Of a DNA stretch of 6,317 nucleotides, positions 1 to 5,669 are shown in pieces; position 1 is the first letter of the stretch, and every line of letters begins with the position of its first letter. The notes below the pieces were generated by a model. The model was given only the letters and a program-made list of their open reading frames with translations. It did no database searches and was not told the DNA's origin. Origin of the DNA: an uncultured Eubacteriales bacterium. Lineage in GTDB: Bacteria > Bacillota > Clostridia > Oscillospirales > Oscillospiraceae. Made by a program: the position numbers and the translations under genes. The stretch covers positions 1 to 6,317 of the forward strand of contig CABSAB010000092.1 in NCBI GenBank assembly GCA_902475515.1, in the 5' to 3' direction.

Positions 1-2
1 CG

Positions 3-350
3 GGGCCACCGCCGACTGCTTCACCAACCTCCGCCATCTGCGGCATGGGCCTGGGCGAGAGCGTGGCGCTGATCACCGATGGGCGGTTCTCCGGGGCCAC
101 CCGGGGGGCGGCCATTGGGCACGTTTCCCCGGAGGCGGCGGACGGCGGCGTGATCGCGCTGGTGCAGGAGGGGGATATTATCTCCATTGATATTCCGAAC
201 TGCAAAATTCAACTGAATGTTTCCGATGAAGAACTGGAGAAGCGCCGGGCGGCGTGGGTGTGCCCGGCGCCGAAGGTCAAGACCGGGTATCTGGCCCGGT
301 ATGCCAAGCTGGTTTCTTCGGCGGATAAGGGCGCGATTTTGAGAATCTGA
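3..350 (+). CDS. ilvD: Dihydroxy-acid dehydratase, C-terminal fragment (5' end outside window)
   Basis: This is the final 115 codons of an IlvD/Edd-family enzyme of roughly 550 residues. The enzyme dehydrates 2,3-dihydroxy-3-methylbutanoate (or -pentanoate) to the 2-keto acid in valine, leucine and isoleucine synthesis, in the cytoplasm, using an Fe-S cluster. From base 21 the reading frame gives the family signature S-P-T-S-A-I-C-G-M-G-L-G, then ALITDGRFSG-TRG and IGHVSPEAADGG. The serine of GRFSG is the proposed catalytic base of the family. VSDEELEKRR and the closing YARLV-like stretch (YAKLVSSADKGAIL) are also typical. The iron-sulfur cysteines lie further upstream and are not visible. 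The ATG at 45 is internal, not a start. The first six in-frame residues (GPPPTA) do not fit the expected GGPGMREML, so the extreme left edge may be unreliable. A terminator follows 12 bases after the stop. Identity is near certain; Edd (6-phosphogluconate dehydratase) is a less likely relative. Confidence 0.95.
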   Translation, partial: GPPPTASPTSAICGMGLGESVALITDGRFSGATRGAAIGHVSPEAADGGVIALVQEGDIISIDIPNCKIQLNVSDEELEKRRAAWVCPAPKVKTGYLARYAKLVSSADKGAILRI

Positions 351-361
351 TCTCGATATGG

Positions 362-400
362 AAAATCCCTCTGACGCGGGCTGCGCCGGAGGGATTTTTT
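362..400 (+). terminator. Rho-independent terminator after ilvD
   Basis: Bases 362-369 (AAAATCCC) pair with 391-398 (GGGATTTT). Pairing continues inward through 370-373 with 387-390 (one G-T wobble) and 375-377 with 383-385, with a single mismatch at 374/386 and the loop at 378-382. The descending arm ends in a run of six T (395-400). This isolates ilvD from the sigma operon. The A-run on the left arm would also give U-tract pairing on the other strand, but no gene is read that way here. Confidence 0.9.
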
Positions 401-418
401 GCGATTTGCGTGCGTAGT

Positions 419-446
419 TTGGCGGGGCACTGTCGTCTGATAGAGT
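419..446 (+). promoter_or_regulatory. Weak candidate promoter for the sigma operon
   Basis: TTGGCG (419-424) and TAGAGT (441-446) are spaced 16 bases apart and resemble sigma-A -35 and -10 boxes (4 of 6 matches in each). It lies between the ilvD terminator and the sigma gene, where a promoter must exist if the terminator works. No convincing ECF-type -35 (GAAC-like) with a properly spaced CGTC was found, although CGTC occurs at 433-436. The call is tentative. Confidence 0.25.
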
Positions 447-459
447 GAAAGCGCTTTCA
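446..459 (+). promoter_or_regulatory. Perfect 14-bp palindrome matching a CcpA cre operator
   Basis: TGAAAGCGCTTTCA is identical to its own reverse complement. It fits the cre pattern TGWAANCGNTNWCA of CcpA (LacI family) at every defined position, including the central CG. It lies five bases before the AAGGAGG ribosome site (464-470) of the sigma gene and just downstream of the candidate -10 box. In that position a bound regulator would be expected to repress by blocking initiation or elongation. The palindrome is directly seen. That CcpA rather than another LacI-type regulator binds it is inference. Confidence 0.6.
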
Positions 460-477
460 AGGAAAGGAGGCGGCGGA

Positions 478-1020
478 ATGGATGAGAAAAAGCTGCTCCG
501 AATGCTGAAAAAACAGCCCAATGAGGCACTGGTTGCGGTTTTGCGGGAATACGGCGGGCTGTTAAACGGCATCGCCCTTGCGATCCTGCGGGACCCGCGG
601 GAGGCGGAGGAGTGCGTTGCCGACGGGCTTGTACGGCTATGGGAGACTGCCGGGCGGGTGAAAAATCCCCGGGGATTGAAAAGCTATTTATGCGCCATTG
701 TGCGAAACGGGGCTTTGGACCGGCGGCGGAGGCTGCTGCGGGTTCAGGAGCTGCCCCTGCAGCAGGAACTGCTGGAGGACTACGGCGGTGAAAGGACCAT
801 GGACGGTGTGCTGCTGGGCCAAATATTGACCGAGGCGCTGGATTCCCTGGGAGAGCCGGGGCGGACGATCCTGGTGCGGCGGTACTATCAGGAGGCCACG
901 GTGCGGGAGATCGCGGAGGAACAGGGGCTTTCGGAGCGGGCGGTGGAGAGCTGCCTGTACCGGGGTCGGAAGAAATTGAAGCAAATGCTGTCGGAAGGAG
1001 GCGTTTTATATGAAGCTTAG
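478..1020 (+). CDS. RNA polymerase sigma-70 family factor, ECF-like (180 aa)
   Basis: A two-domain alternative sigma factor that would direct RNA polymerase to a small set of promoters. Residues about 17-88 form region 2: an acidic, helical -10-binding core (AILRDPREAEECVADGLVRL), then KNPRGLKSYLCAIVRNGALD, which matches the conserved W/Y-L-xxIxRNxxxD stretch. Residues about 113-170 form region 4, with the -35-binding helix-turn-helix at about 142-163 (TVREIAEEQGLSERAVESCL) and the usual YRGRKKLKQ ending. The linker between them is short and region 3 is absent, as in ECF factors. The ATG at 478 is chosen because AAGGAGG (464-470) lies seven bases upstream. A GTG at 445 is in frame but would start inside the palindrome and has no ribosome site. 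The gene overlaps the next by 11 nt, indicating coupled translation with its likely partner. Its target promoters cannot be read from this window. Confidence 0.92.
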   Translation: MDEKKLLRMLKKQPNEALVAVLREYGGLLNGIALAILRDPREAEECVADGLVRLWETAGRVKNPRGLKSYLCAIVRNGALDRRRRLLRVQELPLQQELLEDYGGERTMDGVLLGQILTEALDSLGEPGRTILVRRYYQEATVREIAEEQGLSERAVESCLYRGRKKLKQMLSEGGVLYEA

Positions 1021-2221
1021 AGATTGGATGGACTGTTATGAGCCGGAGGAAGTGTTGCTGGAGCCGGAGGCTCAGGCGCGGATCATGGCGGCGGTGCGGG
1101 AGCGGCTTCCCAAAACGCATCGGCATGGGACGAAAAAGCGGGCCCTTCGGATTGGCCTACTGGCGGCGGCTTTGACGGCGGCCCTGGGGGTCACGGCCAT
1201 TGCGGTGGGCTACGGCATTTGGGACGCGGCCCGGGAGGACGCGGTACTGGCGGGGCAGAGCGTGGAGGAGTATGTGGAATATGAGGGGCAGACGGCGGCG
1301 GGGACCCACGGAAGCGTGAAGCTGGTGTCCTGCATGTGCTCCGGGCGGCAGCTCTCGGTGTATGTGGAGCTGAGTCCGGTGACTCCGGAGATGCGGGAGG
1401 AGAACAAGGAGTTTCCGTCCCGGCAGTGGGGCATGGACGTGGAGAATGTATGGAATGCCGAGGCGGCCCAGTGGAGCGAGGATGAACGGGGCGCAGCCAT
1501 GGCCGGGGAGACCATCGGCGGCGAGGTGGTGTCCTATGACGAGGAAAACCAGACGGAGCTGGTGAATTTTGTGGTGAACAACGGGCCGTTTCTGTATTGT
1601 GACGGGGCGGAGCTGGTCTTTTACTGGGATCAGATCTATCATGCCGAGGACTACGACCCGGAGCATCCCGATGCGGAGACTAAGGGGCGCAGTCGGTTAG
1701 AGATTTGGGATTACGGGACTTTGACAGTGCCCATCACCCAGAGCGAGGCCCTGGAGTTTGACACGGAGACCGTGGTGGAAAACGACTACATCGATGGAAC
1801 GGCCACGGTGACGGCGGCATCCCTTTGGGCTGGGTATCTGGAACTGCAAATTTCCACGGATTCCCTGGAGGAATGGTGCGAAAAGCATGGCGGCGGCAAG
1901 GAGGCCTGGTTCCTGATCGGCGACGCGGTGGAGGGGCCAAGATCGGAGGCCTACGGCTACGGGCGGCCTGCGGAATATGATGCGGAGGATGCCCAGAGCT
2001 ATTACGCGGAATCCCTGCACAAGTCGCTGTGGGATATGGTTCGGGAGAGCTATGTGACCCTGGAGGATGGGAGTCGGGTGACACTGGAAGATGCCTATGA
2101 GACCGGCGGGGAGGTATCCGTTGATGCAGAGTGGAGCGTCCGGTATGAGCTGAGTAAGGCGCTGGAGCTGCAGCGGGTGGAAAGCATTACGCTGGGCGGC
2201 AAAACCTACGAGGTACAATGA
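1010..2221 (+). CDS. Single-pass membrane protein, probable anti-sigma/sensor partner of the sigma factor (403 aa)
   Basis: The protein has a short cytoplasmic N-terminus (1-46) ending in a basic stretch (KTHRHGTKKRALR). One hydrophobic membrane helix follows at about 47-69 (IGLLAAALTAALGVTAIAVG). An acidic extracytoplasmic part of about 330 residues runs to the end and finishes with VESITLGGKTYEV. The charge pattern predicts N-in/C-out. This layout, directly after a sigma gene, resembles the DUF4179-type anti-sigma-like proteins of Clostridia, but I assign that family only tentatively. The zinc-binding HxxxCxxC motif of ZAS anti-sigma factors is absent: only Cys9 lies on the inner side. Known pairs of this kind hold the sigma factor at the membrane until an outside signal arrives; that role here is inference from position and topology. 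The start follows GGAAGGAGG (993-1001) and overlaps the sigma gene by 11 nt. No lipobox or cell-wall anchor is visible. A strong terminator follows. Confidence 0.75.
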   Translation: MKLRDWMDCYEPEEVLLEPEAQARIMAAVRERLPKTHRHGTKKRALRIGLLAAALTAALGVTAIAVGYGIWDAAREDAVLAGQSVEEYVEYEGQTAAGTHGSVKLVSCMCSGRQLSVYVELSPVTPEMREENKEFPSRQWGMDVENVWNAEAAQWSEDERGAAMAGETIGGEVVSYDEENQTELVNFVVNNGPFLYCDGAELVFYWDQIYHAEDYDPEHPDAETKGRSRLEIWDYGTLTVPITQSEALEFDTETVVENDYIDGTATVTAASLWAGYLELQISTDSLEEWCEKHGGGKEAWFLIGDAVEGPRSEAYGYGRPAEYDAEDAQSYYAESLHKSLWDMVRESYVTLEDGSRVTLEDAYETGGEVSVDAEWSVRYELSKALELQRVESITLGGKTYEVQ

Positions 2222-2227
2222 AGCATG

Positions 2228-2255
2228 GGGACGGCGGGTTTCCGCCGTCCCTTTT
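2228..2255 (+). terminator. Rho-independent terminator of the sigma operon
   Basis: GGGACGGCGG (2228-2237) pairs perfectly with CCGCCGTCCC (2242-2251) around a four-base loop (GTTT), followed by TTTT. It starts six bases after the stop of the membrane protein and closes the two-gene operon. Confidence 0.92.
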
Positions 2256-2276
2256 CTGCGGGGGGGAAGATTTCGG

Positions 2277-2305
2277 TTGACGAAAGTCTGCGGGCGGGGT
2301 ATGAT
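2277..2305 (+). promoter_or_regulatory. Sigma-A type promoter for the histidine phosphatase gene
   Basis: TTGACG (2277-2282) and TATGAT (2300-2305) are separated by exactly 17 bases, each five of six from consensus. It lies directly after the sigma-operon terminator and about 43 bases before the phosphatase start. No convincing terminator separates the phosphatase from nadE, so this promoter may also serve nadE and the methyltransferase gene. Confidence 0.8.
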
Positions 2306-2329
2306 ATGAATAAAATTGAATTTATATCA
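2302..2329 (+). repeat. Imperfect inverted repeat overlapping the -10 box (possible operator)
   Basis: TGATATGAAT (2302-2311) is mirrored by ATTTATATCA (2320-2329), with one mismatch (G opposite T) in ten positions and an eight-base spacer. The left arm overlaps the -10 hexamer and the right arm lies in the expected start of the transcript, so only a DNA operator role, not a full RNA hairpin, seems plausible. The region is AT-rich, which raises the chance of coincidence. Confidence 0.35.
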
Positions 2330-2335
2330 GGATGA

Positions 2336-2345
2336 AAGGATGGAT
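2336..2345 (+). repeat. 10-bp direct repeat, left copy (AAGGATGGAT)
   Basis: AAGGATGGAT here recurs exactly at 2931-2940. This copy contains the ribosome site of the phosphatase gene (AAAGGA, 2335-2340, seven bases before its ATG). The two copies bracket the AT-rich gene. Confidence 0.5.
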
Positions 2346-2347
2346 AT

Positions 2348-2875
2348 ATGGCTACGTTTTATTTCATACGCCATGGCCAAATGGATGTGTCAATGGTAGG
2401 GAAAAAATTCTATAAAGACTTTGCATATAACATGGTTACATTATCAGATAAGGGTATCAAACAGATTCATGAGACAGCAATGGACAAAAGATTGCAAAAT
2501 GCGGAACTGATTATTACATCGCCGTATGGCAGAGCACTGCACAGTGCAGCTATTTTGTCAAAAGAATTAAACCTTGAGATTCGGGTTGAGACAGATTTGC
2601 ATGAATGGTTGGCAGACAGTGTTGTATACGAGTTTTTGTCCGATGAAAAAGCAGGAGAAGCATATAAAAGTTTGACAGAAAACAATGGAAATCATCCGGA
2701 AAGGATACAAAGCACCTGGGAATCTGCTGACCAAATGAAAGAACGTGTGATGCAAGTTTTAAATAAATACAGAAACTATAATACTGTCATTGTTGTGTGT
2801 CATGGCACGCTTATGCAGTATGTTTTGGAGATAGAACATCCCCAAAACGGTCAAATTGTAGAATATGTTTATTGA
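2348..2875 (+). CDS. Histidine phosphatase family protein (phosphoglycerate mutase-like, 175 aa)
   Basis: A small cytoplasmic member of the histidine phosphatase superfamily, whose members transfer phosphate through a phosphohistidine. The RHG signature is at residues 8-10 (His9 the nucleophile, Arg8 phosphate binding). The second phosphate-pocket arginine is probably Arg62 in TSPYGRALHSA. Glu86 in LHEW is a candidate acid, and the second histidine is His152 in VVCHGTLMQYVL. The length is slightly short of the usual 190-230 residues, with a reduced C-terminus, but all key residues are present, so it is probably active. The substrate cannot be told. Its base composition is very different from its surroundings: in bases 2401-2460 only 16 of 60 are G or C, against 38 of 60 in 4081-4140 of nadE. 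Codon use is correspondingly AT-rich (AAA, ATA, TTT, TTG). This suggests acquisition from a low-GC relative. The start is supported by AAAGGA seven bases upstream. Confidence 0.88.
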   Translation: MATFYFIRHGQMDVSMVGKKFYKDFAYNMVTLSDKGIKQIHETAMDKRLQNAELIITSPYGRALHSAAILSKELNLEIRVETDLHEWLADSVVYEFLSDEKAGEAYKSLTENNGNHPERIQSTWESADQMKERVMQVLNKYRNYNTVIVVCHGTLMQYVLEIEHPQNGQIVEYVY

Positions 2876-2930
2876 TATAAATTCCATTTTGTGGGATAAG
2901 GACAGTCACAATTTCGGTGTGCCTATTTTT

Positions 2931-2940
2931 AAGGATGGAT
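2931..2940 (+). repeat. 10-bp direct repeat, right copy (AAGGATGGAT)
   Basis: Exact second copy of 2336-2345, 595 bases downstream. It holds the ribosome site of nadE (AAGGATGG, seven bases before the ATG at 2946). The AT-rich composition ends close to this point. Confidence 0.5.
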
Positions 2941-2945
2941 GAGAT

Positions 2946-4892
2946 ATGTTTGATTTTGTACGGATTTCCTGCGGTGTTCCTGCCACGGAGGTGGCGGACG
3001 TTCGGGGAAATACAGAGAAAATTGCCGCCCAGATGCGGGAGGCCGCGGCGGCGGGGAGCGACATTGTGGTGTTCCCGGAGCTGTGTTTGACGGGGTATAC
3101 CTGTCAGGATTTGTTCTTTCAACAGGCCCTTTTGGAGGACTGCACAAAGGCGCTGGCAGAGTTGGCGGCGCTGACGGAGGAGCTGCGGATCACGGCGGTG
3201 GTTGGCGCGCCCCTGCGCATTCATGGGCAGCTTTATAACTGCGGCGTGGTGCTGTGTGGGGGCAGAGTGTCCGGCATTGTGCCGAAAACCTTTATGCCCA
3301 ACTATGGGGAATACTATGAAAAACGGTGGTTTTCCAGTTCGGAGGATCTAAGCGTGACGGAGGTCCCCGCCCGGGAACTGGGGCTTGCGGGGGATGATAT
3401 GGTACCTGTGGGCCAGGAACTGGTGTTTGCCGGAAAAAACGGCGCCACCTTTGGAGTGGAGCTGTGCGAGGACCTGTGGACGCCATTGCCGCCCAGCACG
3501 TTCCTGGCCATGAATGGGGCGGAGATCATCTTGAACCTCTCTGCCAGTAACGAGGTCATCGCCAAGCGGCAGTACCGCAAGGCTCTGGTACAGCAGCAGT
3601 CTGCCCGGTGTATATGCGCCTATGCGTATTGCTCTGCTGGATGCACGGAATCCACTCAGGATCTGGTATACTCCGGGCACAGCATGATCGTGGAAAACGG
3701 GACCATTCTGGCGGAGAATCGGCAGCTTCTGGACACGGACTATGTGCTGACCATGGACATCGACCTGGGTAAAATCCAGGCAGACCGGATGAAGAACCGT
3801 AGTTTTTCCGAGGCGGGAAGGGTCTATGGAAGCTGGGAACCCGTGCGGCGGGTGGCGCTTTTGGAGGCGGCATGGGACAGCGACGGCAGTTTGTATTCCC
3901 TGGAAAAGCTGCCCTTTGTGCCCTCTGCCAGCCAGGACCGGCGGGAGCGCTGCCGGGACATCTTCCAGATGCAGGTGGCGGGGCTGAAAAAGCGGCTTGC
4001 GGTCACGGGAAGCAAGGCGGTCATCGGCGTCTCCGGGGGACTGGATTCCACCCTGGCACTGCTGGTATCGGTAGAGGCCATCAGCCAGCTGGGACGGCCC
4101 AAGACCGATGTGGTGGGCATCACCATGCCCTGCTTCGGAACGACGGACCGGACCTACAACAACTCTCTGAAGCTGATGAAGACCCTGGGAATCACCTCGG
4201 TGACGATCCCCATCAAGGCGGCGGTGGAGCAGCACTTTGCCGATCTGGGCCATGACAAAAACGTCACGGACCTGACCTTTGAAAATTCCCAGGCCCGGGA
4301 GCGGACCCAGGTGCTGATGGACTATGCCGGGAAGGTCGGCGGCCTGGTGGTGGGCACCGGGGACCTTTCGGAGCTGGCCCTGGGCTGGTGCACCTACAAC
4401 GCCGACCACATGAGCATGTATGGGGTGAATGTCTCCATTCCAAAGACATTGGTCCGGTGGATGATCGATTCGCTGGTAGAGTACAATGTATTCCCCGGGA
4501 GCACGGCGGTGTTGCGGGATGTGCTGGACACGCCCATCAGCCCGGAGCTGCTGCCCCCGGACGCAAGCGGGAAGATCGCCCAGGAGACAGAGAGCATTGT
4601 GGGGCCCTATGCCCTGCACGATTTCTTTCTGTATTATGTGCTTCGTTTTGGGTTCACGCCGGAGAAAATCTACAATTTGGCCTGCCAGGCCTTTGCAGAG
4701 GACTTTGACGGCGAGACCGTTAAAAAGTGGCTCAAGACCTTCTACCGGCGGTTCGTATCCCAGCAGTTCAAGCGGAGCTGCCTGCCCGACGGGGTGAAGG
4801 TGGGCTCAGTGTGCCTCAGTCCCCGGGGGGATTGGCGGATGCCCAGCGATGCCAGCGCCAAGGCGTGGCTCTCCCGGGCGGAGGCGCTGTGA
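2946..4892 (+). CDS. nadE: Glutamine-dependent NAD(+) synthetase (648 aa)
   Basis: Catalyses the last step of NAD+ synthesis: deamido-NAD+ is adenylylated with ATP and then amidated with ammonia released from glutamine. The N-terminal half is a nitrilase-type glutaminase with the full Glu-Lys-Cys triad: Glu45 in FPELCLTGY, Lys114 in GIVPKTFMPNYGEYYEKRWF and Cys174 in GVELCEDLW. The C-terminal half is the synthetase, with the ATP pyrophosphatase P-loop SGGLDS at 363-368, then GTGDLSELALGWCTYNADHM (470-489), YGVN, PPDASGKIAQETES, and the conserved end VGSVCLSPRGDWRMPSDAS. The length fits the long two-domain bacterial form, so the enzyme can use glutamine directly. The start has AAGGATGG seven bases upstream. 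Its stop overlaps the methyltransferase start by one base. No separate strong promoter is visible in the 70 bases upstream, so it may be read through from the phosphatase promoter. Composition is typical of the GC-rich host. Confidence 0.97.
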   Translation: MFDFVRISCGVPATEVADVRGNTEKIAAQMREAAAAGSDIVVFPELCLTGYTCQDLFFQQALLEDCTKALAELAALTEELRITAVVGAPLRIHGQLYNCGVVLCGGRVSGIVPKTFMPNYGEYYEKRWFSSSEDLSVTEVPARELGLAGDDMVPVGQELVFAGKNGATFGVELCEDLWTPLPPSTFLAMNGAEIILNLSASNEVIAKRQYRKALVQQQSARCICAYAYCSAGCTESTQDLVYSGHSMIVENGTILAENRQLLDTDYVLTMDIDLGKIQADRMKNRSFSEAGRVYGSWEPVRRVALLEAAWDSDGSLYSLEKLPFVPSASQDRRERCRDIFQMQVAGLKKRLAVTGSKAVIGVSGGLDSTLALLVSVEAISQLGRPKTDVVGITMPCFGTTDRTYNNSLKLMKTLGITSVTIPIKAAVEQHFADLGHDKNVTDLTFENSQARERTQVLMDYAGKVGGLVVGTGDLSELALGWCTYNADHMSMYGVNVSIPKTLVRWMIDSLVEYNVFPGSTAVLRDVLDTPISPELLPPDASGKIAQETESIVGPYALHDFFLYYVLRFGFTPEKIYNLACQAFAEDFDGETVKKWLKTFYRRFVSQQFKRSCLPDGVKVGSVCLSPRGDWRMPSDASAKAWLSRAEAL

Positions 4893-5614
4893 TGGCGGCC
4901 ATCGTGATCCGGGAGGACATCCCCCGGTATATGGAGGAACTGAAAGCCTGGCTGCGGGAGGTCCGTGACCTGCCCCTGGAGGAAATGTCGGCATTTTTCC
5001 GGGCCCGGCTTGGGGAATATGAGGACCATATGGCCCTTTGGAAGGAAGCCTATGCCCGCCTGGCGGAGCTGATCCCGGCGGAGGCGCAGACCCTCCTGGA
5101 CCTGGGCTGCGGCACCGGGCTGGAGCTGGACGCGCTGTTTGCCCGGAGGCAGGATGTAGCGGCCACAGGCATCGACCTGTGCCCGGAGATGTTGGAACGG
5201 CTCCGGGAGAAGCATCCCCAGGTTCGGACGATCTGTGGGGACTATTTCCGGACGGACCTGGGCGAGGAGCTGTATGATTGCGCCATTTCCGTGGAATCTC
5301 TCCACCATTTTAAGCCGGAGAAAAAGCAGGGGCTGTATGAAACCGTACATCGGGCCTTAAAGCACGGCGGGGTATTCTTTCTGGTGGATTATCTTGCCTG
5401 CTGTGAGGAAGAGGAACGTCTGCTCATGGACTTCTGCTGGGAAAAACGGAAGCGGCAGGGCATTCCGGAGGACAAGTTCATCCACTTTGATACGCCGCTG
5501 ACGGTGGGGCATGAAACGCAGCTACTGGTAAGCGCCGGATTTTCAGCGGTGGAGCACATTGACTGCATTGAGGGCGCAAGCTTTCTCCGCTGTGAAAAGG
5601 GATTCACATTTTGA
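4892..5614 (+). CDS. Class I SAM-dependent methyltransferase, substrate unknown (240 aa)
   Basis: A cytoplasmic methyltransferase of the seven-stranded (Rossmann-like) class. A helical, charged N-terminal segment (1-60) precedes motif I, LLDLGCGTGLELD (68-80), which binds S-adenosylmethionine. Asp95 in TGIDLCPEML is the usual ribose-binding acid after strand 2. GDYF (116-119) and YDCAISVESLHHF (128-140) match motifs II and III, and GGVFFLVDYL follows. The C-terminal part (about 170-240) probably caps the pocket and sets the substrate, which I cannot identify: small molecule, tRNA and protein targets all remain possible. The ATG at 4892 overlaps the nadE stop by one base (TGATG) and has GGAGG (4880-4884) seven bases upstream, so translation is coupled to nadE. 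The frame stays open upstream to 4727, but that stretch lies inside the conserved end of nadE and is not coding in this frame. The last codons overlap the promoter of the next gene. Confidence 0.88.
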   Translation: MAAIVIREDIPRYMEELKAWLREVRDLPLEEMSAFFRARLGEYEDHMALWKEAYARLAELIPAEAQTLLDLGCGTGLELDALFARRQDVAATGIDLCPEMLERLREKHPQVRTICGDYFRTDLGEELYDCAISVESLHHFKPEKKQGLYETVHRALKHGGVFFLVDYLACCEEEERLLMDFCWEKRKRQGIPEDKFIHFDTPLTVGHETQLLVSAGFSAVEHIDCIEGASFLRCEKGFTF

Positions 5615-5631
5615 ACATTTTATGATATAAT
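5603..5631 (+). promoter_or_regulatory. Strong extended -10 promoter for the DUF1836 gene
   Basis: TTCACA (5603-5608, one mismatch to TTGACA) and a perfect TATAAT (5626-5631) are spaced exactly 17 bases apart. A TG dinucleotide sits one base before the -10 (5623-5624), making it an extended -10. The -35 box lies within the last codons of the methyltransferase gene. No terminator separates the two genes, so readthrough from upstream is also possible. Confidence 0.85.
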
Positions 5632-5635
5632 ATCA
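5623..5635 (+). promoter_or_regulatory. 13-bp perfect dyad centred on the -10 box (possible operator)
   Basis: TGATAT-A-ATATCA has perfect six-base arms around one central base and covers the whole extended -10 element. A protein bound here would directly block polymerase. The adjacent gene encodes a likely DNA-binding protein, so self-regulation is possible, but this is inference. The short AT-rich arms mean chance cannot be excluded. Confidence 0.4.
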
Positions 5636-5669
5636 AACATAACGTATAGGATCGGCTGGAGGAAGTCGT

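Noticed and set aside
445..477. Earlier GTG start for the sigma factor
   Set aside because: The start would lie within the palindrome with no ribosome site upstream, whereas the ATG at 478 has a perfect AAGGAGG at ideal spacing.
209..1126. 305-aa minus-strand open frame across the ilvD end and the sigma gene
   Set aside because: It runs through a terminator and two well-supported genes on the other strand, is low-complexity Pro/Ala/Arg-rich, and has no recognisable domain.
2899..2930. Possible terminator between the phosphatase gene and nadE (CACA/TGTG hairpin before CTATTTTT)
   Set aside because: Only four base pairs form without large bulges. The T run is present but the stem is too weak to support a terminator call.
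3872..4255. Plus-strand 127-aa frame inside nadE
   Set aside because: It is the +1 frame of the nadE synthetase domain, with Gly/Ala/Arg-rich shadow composition. The nadE frame is intact across it with all motifs.
3348..4619. 423-aa open frame on the minus strand opposite nadE
   Set aside because: It is a mirror of the strongly conserved nadE coding frame in GC-rich DNA. It has no ribosome site or family motifs, so it is a shadow.
4727..4891. N-terminal extension of the methyltransferase
   Set aside because: It overlaps the conserved C-terminus of nadE, and the predicted residues are low-complexity. The ATG at 4892 has GGAGG at seven bases and the typical coupled overlap.
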